Positions 1-5,399 of a DNA stretch of 6,202 bases are shown piece after piece. This DNA is from an uncultured Actinomyces sp. (lineage in GTDB: Bacteria; Actinomycetota; Actinomycetes; Actinomycetales; Actinomycetaceae). Below the pieces are notes generated by a model that worked only from the letters and a program-made list of their open reading frames with translations, did no database searches and was not told the DNA's origin. Made by a program: the position numbers and the translations under genes. The stretch lies in NCBI GenBank assembly GCA_902773415.1, contig CACYEE010000223.1, positions 1-6,202 on the forward strand, read 5' to 3'. Each line of letters starts with the position of its first letter. The first letter of the stretch is position 1.

Positions 1-41
1 GACCATGAGCCGCTTTTCTTTCGAGCCGATAAGGAATTGTT

Positions 42-293
42 GTGAGCGAAACGCAGAGCGCCGGCAAGTCTGCCCGCAAAGGGGCGGAAGCCGAGGAGAA
101 GCAGGGCTTCTTCGCCCGTCTGGCACTCTTCTTCCGCCAGATTTTCGCGGAACTGAAGAAGGTGCAGCGTCCGACCCAGGCGGAGCTGTGGGACATCTTC
201 GTGACGGTCATCGTCTTTGTCGCGCTCATCATGCTGTTCGTCGGCATCCTCGATGCCGCGTTCTCACGAATCGTCTTCTGGGTGTTCGGCTGA
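42..293 (+). CDS. secE: Preprotein translocase subunit SecE
   Basis: Encodes an 83-residue single-span SecE, the small essential subunit that clamps SecY in the plasma-membrane Sec translocon. The N-terminal 20 residues are charged and flexible. An amphipathic segment around residues 23-40 (FFARLALFFRQIFAELKKV) leads into the conserved cytoplasmic motif ELKKVQRPTQAEL at 37-49, and one hydrophobic span follows at about 51-72. The short, one-helix form is typical of Gram-positive bacteria, unlike the three-helix E. coli protein. In most relatives the motif reads KKVxWPT; here the tryptophan position is arginine. Translation starts at GTG 42, preceded by AAGGA at 31-35 with 6 bases of spacing. 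An ATG at position 5 is out of frame and reads a different protein. The gene lies 46 bases before nusG, the usual secE-nusG order, and the two are probably co-transcribed. Identification rests on motif, topology and context. Confidence 0.95.
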   Translation: MSETQSAGKSARKGAEAEEKQGFFARLALFFRQIFAELKKVQRPTQAELWDIFVTVIVFVALIMLFVGILDAAFSRIVFWVFG

Positions 294-339
294 TCGGCTT
301 CGCGCCGCGCCGCCGACCTTCATGAAAGCAGGAACTGCC

Positions 340-1173
340 GTGTCCGAATTCGAGAACATCAACGCCGATCCTTTCGCCGCGCCGGAGGAGGCGTCGGTCG
401 TCGACGCCGAAACGGCGACCGGCGCAGCTGAAGCCGGGGCCGCAGCGGAGCCTGTCGAGGAAGCCGTGCCCGCCGAAAAGCCGTCCGCGTCGGGCATCGG
501 CAAGGAAACGCTCAAGGGCTTGAGTGCCAAGCAGCGCGAAGCCATCGAAAACCTGCCGACCGAGGAGGAGCTGCGCGAGCAGGTCGAGAGCCAGGAAGGC
601 AAGTGGTACGTGCTCAACACGTACTCCGGCTACGAAAAGAAGGTCAAGACAGGCATCGAGACCCGCATCGAGACCATGGGCATGCAGGATCTCATCTTCG
701 AGGTCGACGTTCCCATGGAACGGATCATCGAAAGCCGCAAAGGCCAGATGAAGCTCGTCGAGCGCGTCCGCATGCCCGGATATGTCCTGATTCGCATGCA
801 TCTTGAGGACGAGGCTCGCCGTGTCGTGCAGTCGACCGAGGGCGTTGCGGGCTTCGTGGGAAACGGTCGCAACCCCGTCCCGCTCAGCGTCGACGAGGTT
901 GTCAGGATGCGGCTGTCGGAGATTCGCACCGATGTGGGCGTCACGGTGCAAGGCGTCAAGACGAAGGGCGCGAAGGGCCCCGTCGCCGAAGTCATTGCTC
1001 CCTACAAGACCGGCGATTCCGTCACGCTGACGGCCCAGCCGTGGGCCGGCATGCCCGCCACCGTTTCGGAGGTCGACGTCGCCAACCAGCGCCTGACCGT
1101 TCTCGTGACGCTTGTCGGCAAGGACACTCCGGTCGAACTGGACTTCACGCAGGTCACGAAGGAAGAGGACTGA
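340..1173 (+). CDS. nusG: Transcription termination/antitermination protein NusG
   Basis: A 277-residue NusG, which binds the RNA polymerase clamp and links it to the ribosome (S10) or Rho. Residues 1-87 are an acidic, Ala/Glu-rich extension, probably disordered, as in other actinobacteria. The NGN domain spans about 88-190, starting at GKWYVLNTYSGYEKKVK and including RVRMPGYVLIRM and GVAGFVGNGRNPVPL. A linker of about 25 residues (195-218) follows, then a KOW-type domain at about 222-274 (YKTGDSVTLTAQPWAGMPA, ending TPVELDFTQV). The KOW motif is degenerate: alanine occupies a position usually held by glycine. I chose GTG 340 because AGGAA at 330-334 sits 5 bases upstream. The in-frame ATG 322 lacks a ribosome-binding site, and the frame stays open further back only by overlapping secE. 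Gene order secE-nusG-rplK supports the call. Confidence 0.96.
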   Translation: MSEFENINADPFAAPEEASVVDAETATGAAEAGAAAEPVEEAVPAEKPSASGIGKETLKGLSAKQREAIENLPTEEELREQVESQEGKWYVLNTYSGYEKKVKTGIETRIETMGMQDLIFEVDVPMERIIESRKGQMKLVERVRMPGYVLIRMHLEDEARRVVQSTEGVAGFVGNGRNPVPLSVDEVVRMRLSEIRTDVGVTVQGVKTKGAKGPVAEVIAPYKTGDSVTLTAQPWAGMPATVSEVDVANQRLTVLVTLVGKDTPVELDFTQVTKEED

Positions 1174-1198
1174 CCCTCTTCCCGGGGCCGCGTGCAAG

Positions 1199-1230
1199 AC
1201 GGCCGCCGACTGTGCCATTGCGGCGGCCGT
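1199..1230 (+). other. Intergenic hairpin between nusG and rplK
   Basis: A 10-bp perfect stem (ACGGCCGCCG at 1199-1208 with CGGCGGCCGT at 1221-1230) closes a 12-base loop. It ends 14 bases before the AAAGGA ribosome-binding site of rplK. There is no T run after it, so it does not look like an ordinary intrinsic terminator. It could act as a processing or mRNA-stability element, a partial terminator between the secE-nusG and rplK-rplA parts, or a translational control site. Function is inference; the pairing is seen directly. Confidence 0.6.
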
Positions 1231-1256
1231 AAGGAAGAAACAGAAAAGGACCCTAC

Positions 1257-1691
1257 ATGCCTCCCAAGAAGAAAGTTGCAGGCTACATCAAGCTGCAGAT
1301 TCCCGCCGGCGGCGCAACGCCGGCTCCGCCGATCGGCCCCGCGCTCGGCCAGCATAGCGTCAACATCATGGAGTTCTGCAAGGCGTACAACGCCGAGACG
1401 GAAGCCCAGCGCGGAAGCATCATCCCGGTGGAGATCACGGTCTACGAGGACCGCTCTTTCACTTTCGTCACGAAGACTCCGCCTGCTGCGGAACTCATCA
1501 AGAAGGCCGCAGGCGTCAAGAAGGGCTCGTCGACCCCGCATACGGACAAGGTCGGCCACCTGACCGCCGACCAGCTCCGCGAAATCGCGAAGACGAAGGA
1601 ACCGGATCTGAACGCCAACGACATCGACATGGCCGCCCGCATCATCGCCGGCACGGCGCGTTCGATGGGCATCACCACCGACGAGATTTGA
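1257..1691 (+). CDS. rplK: 50S ribosomal protein L11
   Basis: Encodes a 144-residue L11, full length for the family. L11 binds the GTPase-associated region of 23S rRNA at the base of the L7/L12 stalk and is needed for RelA-type stringent signalling. The proline-rich N-terminal domain (residues 1-72) carries [21 protein letters not shown] at 12-32, followed by [12 protein letters not shown]; this is the surface contacted by thiopeptide antibiotics in other bacteria. The C-terminal rRNA-binding domain (about 75-144) contains [14 protein letters not shown] and the signature [23 protein letters not shown] near the end. The [15 protein letters not shown] start is of the actinobacterial type. ATG 1257 has AAAGGA at 1245-1250, 6 bases away. 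It is followed after 110 bases by rplA, as in nearly all bacteria. No sign of damage or unusual codon use. Confidence 0.98.
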   Translation: MPPKKKVAGYIKLQIPAGGATPAPPIGPALGQHSVNIMEFCKAYNAETEAQRGSIIPVEITVYEDRSFTFVTKTPPAAELIKKAAGVKKGSSTPHTDKVGHLTADQLREIAKTKEPDLNANDIDMAARIIAGTARSMGITTDEI

Positions 1692-1699
1692 GTCGAGAG

Positions 1700-1768
1700 C
1701 CGCTGGCGACAGCGGACAGCAAGTGCCGAGGCCGCGCGCCCGGCACGTGGAAGGGCCTGCGCTGGCCC
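1700..1768 (+). other. Three consecutive hairpins in the rplK-rplA spacer
   Basis: The 110-base spacer contains three short self-complementary elements in series: CCGCTG/CAGCGG at 1700-1715 closed by a GCGA (GNRA-type) tetraloop; GTGCCG/CGGCAC at 1723-1746 around a 12-base loop; and GGGCC/GGCCC at 1753-1768 around a 6-base loop. The last ends 19 bases before the rplA ribosome-binding site. No T run follows, so termination is unlikely. A role in mRNA processing or L1 autoregulation is possible, since L1 represses its own operon in several bacteria, but I could not match a known L1-binding motif. The hairpins are seen; function is open. Confidence 0.5.
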
Positions 1769-1801
1769 GCTGACCACAACTGCGAATAAGGAGAAGCAGA
1801 A

Positions 1802-2509
1802 ATGGCAAAGCGTTCCAAGAAGTACCGCGCCGCGGCCGAGAAGGTTGCCGACGGCGTGCTGTACACCCCCCGCGAGGCGATGGCTCTCGCGAAGGAGACT
1901 TCCGTTACCTCCTTCGACGCGACGGTCGAAGTGATGTTCCGCTTGGGCGTCGATCCGCGCCAGGCCGACCAGATGGTGCGCGGCACCGTGAACCTCCCGC
2001 ATGGCACGGGCAAGACGGCGCGAGTGATCGTCTTCGCCCAGGGTCCCCGTGCGGAGGAGGCCCTTGCTGCCGGTGCGGACGAGGTCGGCTCCGACGAGCT
2101 CGTCGCGAAGGTTGCCGGCGGCTGGACGGACTTCGATTCCGCCGTCGCCACGCCGGACATGATGGGCAAGGTTGGCCGTCTCGGTCGCGTCCTCGGTCCT
2201 CGCGGTCTCATGCCGAACCCGAAGACGGGCACCGTGACGATGGATGTGGCCAAGGCCGTGTCGGACATCAAGGGCGGTCGGATCGAGTTCCGGGTCGACA
2301 AGGACGGCAACCTCGGATTCATTATCGGCAAGACCTCTTTCGACGTTGACCAGCTTGTCGAGAACTACTTCGCCGCCCAGGACGAAGTTCTGCGCCTCAA
2401 GCCCTCTTCCTCGAAGGGTCGCTATATGCTCAAGGGCACCGTGGCGACGACGATGGGTCCGGGCATTCCGGTGGATGCCTCGAAGACTCGCGTCTCCGAC
2501 GAGAAGTGA
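1802..2509 (+). CDS. rplA: 50S ribosomal protein L1
   Basis: Encodes a 235-residue L1, normal length. L1 forms the mobile stalk that helps deacylated tRNA leave the E site, and in many bacteria it represses translation of its own mRNA. The two-domain fold is recognisable: domain I from the N- and C-terminal parts (residues 1-67 and about 160-228) and domain II in the middle. The family signature is intact at about 114-145: [20 protein letters not shown] then [13 protein letters not shown]. Other conserved stretches are [22 protein letters not shown] (50-71), [15 protein letters not shown] (156-170) and [20 protein letters not shown] (206-225). ATG 1802 has AAGGAG at 1788-1793, 8 bases upstream. 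It forms the L11-L1 pair with rplK. A palindrome begins 16 bases after the stop and may end this transcript. Rare here: L10 does not follow directly. Confidence 0.98.
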   Translation: MAKRSKKYRAAAEKVADGVLYTPREAMALAKETSVTSFDATVEVMFRLGVDPRQADQMVRGTVNLPHGTGKTARVIVFAQGPRAEEALAAGADEVGSDELVAKVAGGWTDFDSAVATPDMMGKVGRLGRVLGPRGLMPNPKTGTVTMDVAKAVSDIKGGRIEFRVDKDGNLGFIIGKTSFDVDQLVENYFAAQDEVLRLKPSSSKGRYMLKGTVATTMGPGIPVDASKTRVSDEK

Positions 2510-2524
2510 TCCGTAGCTAGCCTG

Positions 2525-2555
2525 CGTATCGCTGGTGTCAGGCACCAGCGATACG
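2525..2555. repeat. Palindromic repeat, family A copy 1 (REP-like)
   Basis: A 13-bp perfect stem (CGTATCGCTGGTG at 2525-2537, CACCAGCGATACG at 2543-2555) with a 5-base loop TCAGG, starting 16 bases after the rplA stop. A near-identical copy lies at 3268-3298 with a compensated pair change. The dispersed, highly symmetric form resembles repetitive extragenic palindromes. Placed directly after an operon it may also end transcription or protect the mRNA 3' end, although no T run follows. Confidence 0.8.
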
Positions 2556-3267
2556 TACCTGGGTGGGTGTAACGGGAGCGGGCGGGCCGGATGCGGCAAC
2601 CTTGCCAAAACGTCATTTTGTGCCACTGAACGTTGGCGGGTGTGCGTTTTGGCAAGGTTGTGCATGGCGCTGGTGTCGAGGGGGACGGCACGCCGGGAGC
2701 TAGAAGTGTGGAATAATGCGACGGGCATATGCGGCTGAAAGTTGAAGTGCCTGTATGTGCGGGCATGACGCGAGATGCACGTCAAGGCAGTGGCGGGGGC
2801 TGGGCGGAACAGGGTTTTCGCGTAGTTGCCATGCTTTTGCGGCTCTTCGTTTTGGCGGGGTTTGTGGGCAGAAGAGGGGCGTTCATGGTTGGAGGCGCTC
2901 CGCTGCTCGTATTGGAGGGATTCTGGCTGTGTCTGGTTGCGTCCTGTTCCGGGCGTGTTTTGCGGGCTGGGCGTGCTGGGTTTGAAGGTTGAGGACATGC
3001 GCAAGGACCTGCGAATTGGGCAAGGCAAACCATCGACGACGATGCTGGCCAGCCGCGCCCGGGGGCCTGTGGCCTGGTCCGCGACGCCCGCGCCTTGTCT
3101 CGTCTGCCTTTCGGCGAGCGCCCCAAACAAGGCCATGCCGCCCGCATCCCAGCCAGCATCATCCACGCAATCCGGTAAGCCCGGCACCGCCAACAACCTG
3201 AACAAGTTGCAGAAACCTCGGGACGCGAGTGGTTGTGCTGGCCCGAATGGCGAGTTCCAGGGTTGGG
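2556..3267. other. Gene-free segment between the two family A palindromes
   Basis: These 712 bases hold no open frame that I can support as a gene. From about 2640 to 2990 the + strand is G/T-rich. Open frames there, such as one starting at ATG 2729 with Val/Leu/Gly-rich stretches, lack a good ribosome-binding site and look like a product of composition. From about 2996 to 3205 the DNA turns GC-rich and is open on both strands, which may be chance or a decayed gene; I recognise no family. The segment contains the 2597-2660 inverted repeat and half-copies of palindrome motifs at 2668-2685. I saw no tRNA, tmRNA, RNase P RNA or SRP RNA signature. Confidence 0.6.
2597..2660. repeat. 16-bp perfect inverted repeat with 32-base spacer
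   Basis: CAACCTTGCCAAAACG at 2597-2612 is the exact reverse complement of CGTTTTGGCAAGGTTG at 2645-2660. The similarity continues outward with one base offset (ATGC at 2591-2594 against GCAT at 2662-2665). The arms are far less GC-rich than the surroundings. It lies inside the gene-free gap between rplA and udk. It could be a cruciform or hairpin RNA, the ends of a very small decayed element, or a protein-binding site. No coding function is visible. Confidence 0.75.
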
Positions 3268-3298
3268 CGTATCACTGGTGTCTGACACCAGTGATACG
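3268..3298. repeat. Palindromic repeat, family A copy 2 (REP-like)
   Basis: CGTATCACTGGTGTC at 3268-3282 and GACACCAGTGATACG at 3284-3298 form a perfect 31-base palindrome around T3283; as a hairpin it has a 13-bp stem and 5-base loop TCTGA. Against the copy at 2525-2555 one stem pair is switched from G-C to A-T on both arms, so pairing is kept. It lies 72 bases before the udk start. Confidence 0.8.
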
Positions 3299-3370
3299 TG
3301 ACGGCGGGCGCTAGACTTGCCCTAGGCGCGGCGAGGGTGCTGCGGCATCGCACAGCGAGGGAGGACGGGC

Positions 3371-3997
3371 ATGCCGGCATTGGTCATCGGGGTCGCAGGC
3401 GGAACCGCCAGCGGAAAGACGACCCTGACGCGGGAAATCGTCAAGGCTCTCGAAGGACGCACCTGCGTCGTCTACCATGACAACTACTACAAGGCACACG
3501 ACGATCTTCCTTTCGAGGAGCGCGTCAAGCTCAACTACGACGCGCCCGACGCCTTTGACAACGACCTTCTTCTCGAGCAGCTCCAGCGGCTCGTCATGGG
3601 CGAGGCCATCGAATGCCCCGTCTACGACTACACCGTGCATAACCGTTCCGCCGAAACCGTGCGCATCGAACCCAGCCCCGTCGTCATCCTCGAAGGCATC
3701 CTCATCTTCGCCGAGCCGCGGATTCTCGACCTTATCGACATCAAGCTCTTTGTCGATACCGACGCCGACGTGCGCATCCTGCGTCGCATCAAGCGCGACG
3801 TCCTTGAACGCGGCCGCACGCTCGAATCCGTCGAATCGCAGTACCTCAAGACGGTCAAGCCGATGCACGAGCTCCACGTCGAGCCTTCCAAGCGCAACGC
3901 CGACCTTATCGTTCCCAATGGCGGGAACAACCTCGTCGCCCTCGACATGATCCTTCACCGGATTCGGCGCGAACTCGACGAATACGAAGATGCCTAG
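3371..3997 (+). CDS. udk: Uridine kinase (uridine/cytidine monophosphokinase)
   Basis: A 208-residue P-loop kinase of the uridine kinase family, which phosphorylates uridine and cytidine to UMP and CMP in cytosolic pyrimidine salvage. The Walker A loop is GGTASGKT (residues 10-17). A nucleoside-site aspartate lies in YHDNYYK (Asp37), and NYDAPDAFD is at 55-63. VYDYTVHNR (84-92) carries the histidine matching the base-contacting residue of the family. VVILEGIL (104-111) is the Walker B-like strand, FVDTDADVRILRRIKRDVLERGR at 127-149 is the lid region, and EPSKRNADLIVPNGG at 171-185 completes the pattern. Length equals the usual 205-215 residues. One deviation: family members commonly have His where Ala58 stands in NYDxPDAFD. 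ATG 3371 has AGGGAGGA at 3358-3365 with 5 bases of spacing. It stands alone between repeat-rich spacers, so is probably transcribed separately. Its position inside the ribosomal cluster is uncommon. Confidence 0.95.
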   Translation: MPALVIGVAGGTASGKTTLTREIVKALEGRTCVVYHDNYYKAHDDLPFEERVKLNYDAPDAFDNDLLLEQLQRLVMGEAIECPVYDYTVHNRSAETVRIEPSPVVILEGILIFAEPRILDLIDIKLFVDTDADVRILRRIKRDVLERGRTLESVESQYLKTVKPMHELHVEPSKRNADLIVPNGGNNLVALDMILHRIRRELDEYEDA

Positions 3998-4019
3998 CCG
4001 CCTGGTCCGCGCTCTTCGC

Positions 4020-4049
4020 CTCCCGATGGGGACTGTCCCCTATCGGGAG
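4020..4049. repeat. Palindromic repeat, family B copy 1
   Basis: CTCCCGAT then GGGGAC (4020-4033) pairs with GTCCCC (4035-4040) and ATCGGGAG (4042-4049) around T4034, with a single bulged T at 4041. It starts 22 bases after the udk stop. The core GGGGACTGTCCCC is shared with the larger palindrome that overlaps it by four bases. It may be a REP-like element or serve as a udk terminator, but no T run is present. Confidence 0.75.
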
Positions 4050-4092
4050 AAACCACCCGTTTGGGGACTGTCCCCAAACGGGTGGTTTCTCC
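4046..4092. repeat. Perfect 47-base palindrome, family B copy 2
   Basis: A perfect palindrome with 23-bp arms around T4069: the left arm starts GGAGAAACCACCCGTTTGGG and the core is GGGGACTGTCCCC at 4063-4075. It directly abuts and overlaps copy 1, and a further GGGGACAGG fragment follows at 4098-4106. Long symmetric elements with this core resemble dispersed extragenic palindromes; association with a REP-type (Y1) transposase elsewhere in the genome would be the usual explanation but cannot be seen here. The structure would form a very stable hairpin in RNA downstream of udk. Confidence 0.85.
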
Positions 4093-4159
4093 ATTTCGGG
4101 GACAGGCTTGCCCGTGCCGTGCCGACACTGCGAAGTGCATCACGAAGGCCGCGAAAGGC

Positions 4160-4189
4160 ATGACGAGGCCGAATCGCCGGTGATAGCCT
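4160..4189 (+). promoter_or_regulatory. Candidate promoter for the rplJ-rplL transcript
   Basis: ATGACG at 4160-4165 (four of six matches to the -35 consensus TTGACA) and TAGCCT at 4184-4189 (a TAnnnT -10) are separated by 18 bases. Transcription would begin near 4196, immediately before the structured L10 leader, which is what makes this weak match worth recording. No experimental support. Confidence 0.35.
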
Positions 4190-4195
4190 CATCCA

Positions 4196-4319
4196 TGCCC
4201 AAGACCGCAGGCGTCTGCTCGCCAAGCAGACTCAATCTCGCAAGCGAGGCCAGCGCAGGTAACCATCGACGGATATCGAAAGATTCGGTAGCCCCGCGTT
4301 TGCCTGCGCGGGGCTTTTT
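4196..4319 (+). promoter_or_regulatory. Ribosomal protein L10 leader (autogenous attenuator)
   Basis: The mRNA leader of rplJ folds into a three-way junction. The basal stem pairs ACCGC (4204-4208) with GC plus GGT (4255-4256, 4258-4260; A4257 bulged). It continues past an asymmetric internal loop as GGC/GCC (4210-4212 with 4249-4251). One arm is a 7-bp hairpin at 4213-4231 (GTCTGCT/AGCAGAC); the other is a 4-bp hairpin at 4237-4248 (CTCG/CGAG, CAAG loop). A kinked stem plus junction is the architecture by which the L10-L7/L12 complex binds its own mRNA in many bacteria. The strand GCGCAGG (4253-4259) can instead pair with CCTGCGC (4303-4309), which would break the terminator at 4290-4319. 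Thus L10 binding should favour termination and lack of L10 read-through. Pairings are seen; the mechanism follows known L10 leaders. Confidence 0.85.
4290..4319 (+). terminator. Intrinsic terminator in the rplJ leader
   Basis: A GC-rich stem GCCCCGCG (4291-4298) with CGCGGGGC (4307-4314), extended by A4290-T4315, has an 8-base loop and is followed by TTTTT (4315-4319). It sits 35 bases before the rplJ start codon, so it is a conditional attenuator for L10-L7/L12 rather than an end-of-operon signal for udk, which ends 290 bases upstream. Confidence 0.88.
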
Positions 4320-4354
4320 GCGCGAAGCCTGCGGCACGACCGGAAGGAGGCCCG

Positions 4355-4876
4355 ATGGCACGGACCGATAGGACTGCGGCAATCGCCGATCTCAAGGAGA
4401 AGTTTGAGAACGCCGGCGCCGTGCTTCTTACTGAGTACCGCGGCCTGACCGTCGGCCAGCTCCAGGAGCTGCGTCGCTCGATCAGGACTCACGCGGAGTA
4501 CAAGGTCGCCAAGAATACGCTTGCTCGCATTGCCGCGAACCAGGCCGGAATCGAAGGTCTCGACGACCTTCTTCACGGCCCGACGGCAATCGCGTTCGTC
4601 TCCGGCGAGGTGTCCGAGGCCGCCAAGGTCCTGCGCGACTTTGCCAAGGAGAACGAAGCCCTCGTCATCAAGGGCGGCTACTTCGAGGGCTCTGCCCTCG
4701 ATGCGGCGAAAGTCGGCAAGCTCGCCGATCTCGAATCTCGCGAGGTCCTTCTCGCGAAGTCCGCAGGCGTTCTCAAGGCTGCCCTCTACTCGGCGGCGAA
4801 CGTTCTCGCAGCGCCGGCCACCAAGGCCGTTCGCACCATCGACGCACTGCGCGAAAAGGAAGAAGCAGCTGCCTGA
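4355..4876 (+). CDS. rplJ: 50S ribosomal protein L10
   Basis: Encodes a 173-residue L10, the base of the ribosomal stalk: its N-terminal domain binds 23S rRNA with L11 and its C-terminal helix carries L7/L12 dimers. Recognisable motifs are LLTEYRGLTVGQLQELR (24-40), EYKVAKNTLARIA (48-60), GPTAIAFVSGE (75-85) and ALVIKGGYFEG (102-112). The tail from about residue 135 to 173 is a long Ala/Lys-rich helix, the expected L7/L12 attachment segment. ATG 4355 follows a strong AAGGAGG at 4344-4350 with only 4 bases of spacing. It is co-transcribed with rplL 56 bases downstream and very probably self-regulated through the leader just upstream. Length and sequence are ordinary for actinobacteria. Confidence 0.98.
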   Translation: MARTDRTAAIADLKEKFENAGAVLLTEYRGLTVGQLQELRRSIRTHAEYKVAKNTLARIAANQAGIEGLDDLLHGPTAIAFVSGEVSEAAKVLRDFAKENEALVIKGGYFEGSALDAAKVGKLADLESREVLLAKSAGVLKAALYSAANVLAAPATKAVRTIDALREKEEAAA

Positions 4877-4932
4877 TCCGGCAGCAAAGCATAGGAAACT
4901 CTGCTGCTTAGCAGGCAATGAAAGGAAACATC

Positions 4933-5322
4933 ATGGCAAAGCTTTCTGTCGAGGAACTGCTTGAGGCTTTCAAGGAGCTTACCCTCGTCGAGCTCAACGA
5001 CTTCGTCAAGGCGTTCGAGGAGGAGTTCGACGTCAAGGCGTCCGCTCCCGTCGCCGTTGCCGCCGCTGCCGCCCCGGCCGCCGGTGGCGAGGCTGCCGCT
5101 GCCGAGGAGAAGGACGAGTTCGACGTCGTCCTCGAGTCGGTTGGCGACAAGAAGGTCGCGGTCATCAAGGAGGTTCGCGCTCTGACGTCTCTTGGTCTCA
5201 AGGAGGCCAAGGAGGTTGTCGATTCGGCTCCGAAGGCGGTGCTCGAGGGCGTCAACAAGGAGACGGCCGAGAAGGCCAAGGAACAGCTCGAGGGCGCTGG
5301 CGCTACCGTCACCCTCAAGTGA
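4933..5322 (+). CDS. rplL: 50S ribosomal protein L7/L12
   Basis: A 129-residue L7/L12, the multi-copy stalk protein that recruits and stimulates EF-Tu, EF-G, IF2 and RF3. Residues 1-33 ([20 protein letters not shown] onward) form the dimerisation and L10-binding domain. Residues about 37-58 are a flexible Ala/Pro/Gly-rich hinge. Residues 60-129 are the globular factor-binding domain with [40 protein letters not shown] and the closing GATVTLK. ATG 4933 is preferred over in-frame ATG 4918 because AAAGGA (4921-4926) sits 6 bases before it and MAKL is the standard start. Third positions are almost all G or C, matching a very highly expressed gene. A strong hairpin 33 bases after the stop ends the unit. 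Confidence 0.98.
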   Translation: MAKLSVEELLEAFKELTLVELNDFVKAFEEEFDVKASAPVAVAAAAAPAAGGEAAAAEEKDEFDVVLESVGDKKVAVIKEVRALTSLGLKEAKEVVDSAPKAVLEGVNKETAEKAKEQLEGAGATVTLK

Positions 5323-5355
5323 GTTCGGCCCTCCGGGCACTCGCGCTGGCATTGC

Positions 5356-5393
5356 GCAAAGCCGTCGGTTCCGCAAGGAGCCGGCGGCTTTGC
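5356..5393 (+). terminator. Probable terminator of rplJ-rplL
   Basis: A 17-bp near-continuous stem runs from 5356-5372 to 5377-5393 (GCAAAGCCGTCGGTTCC against GGAGCCGGCGGCTTTGC, with two G-T pairs), capped by a GCAA tetraloop at 5373-5376. It begins 33 bases after the rplL stop. A-rich and T-rich ends of the stem flank the GC part, but no long T run follows (only a TTT at 5396-5398), so it may work with Rho or as an mRNA 3'-end stabiliser. Confidence 0.78.
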
Positions 5394-5399
5394 CGTTTC

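Noticed and set aside
322..339. Alternative ATG start for nusG
   Set aside because: No ribosome-binding site precedes it, while GTG 340 has AGGAA at 5 bases.
229..1218. Long open frame on the minus strand opposite nusG
   Set aside because: It is the antisense shadow of a high-GC gene. The + strand protein is a clear NusG with matching ribosome-binding site and context.
2729..2992. Possible small membrane protein (87 codons, Val/Leu-rich)
   Set aside because: No convincing ribosome-binding site. Its hydrophobic look follows from G/T-rich codons, and a second overlapping frame looks equally hydrophobic.
1442..3205. 587-codon open frame on the minus strand spanning rplK, rplA and the following gap
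   Set aside because: It runs antisense through two certain ribosomal protein genes and shows no recognisable domain; long antisense frames are expected in high-GC DNA.
3282..3317. Promoter for udk using CTGACA (3282-3287) and TAGACT (3312-3317)
   Set aside because: The spacing is 24 bases, too long for a standard promoter, and the -35 candidate lies inside the palindrome.
2525..4092. CRISPR-like array
   Set aside because: Repeats are only two to three copies of palindromes at irregular distances, with no regular spacers and no cas genes.
4918..4932. Alternative ATG start for rplL five codons upstream
   Set aside because: The AAAGGA ribosome-binding site lies inside it, and the family protein starts with MAKL at 4933.
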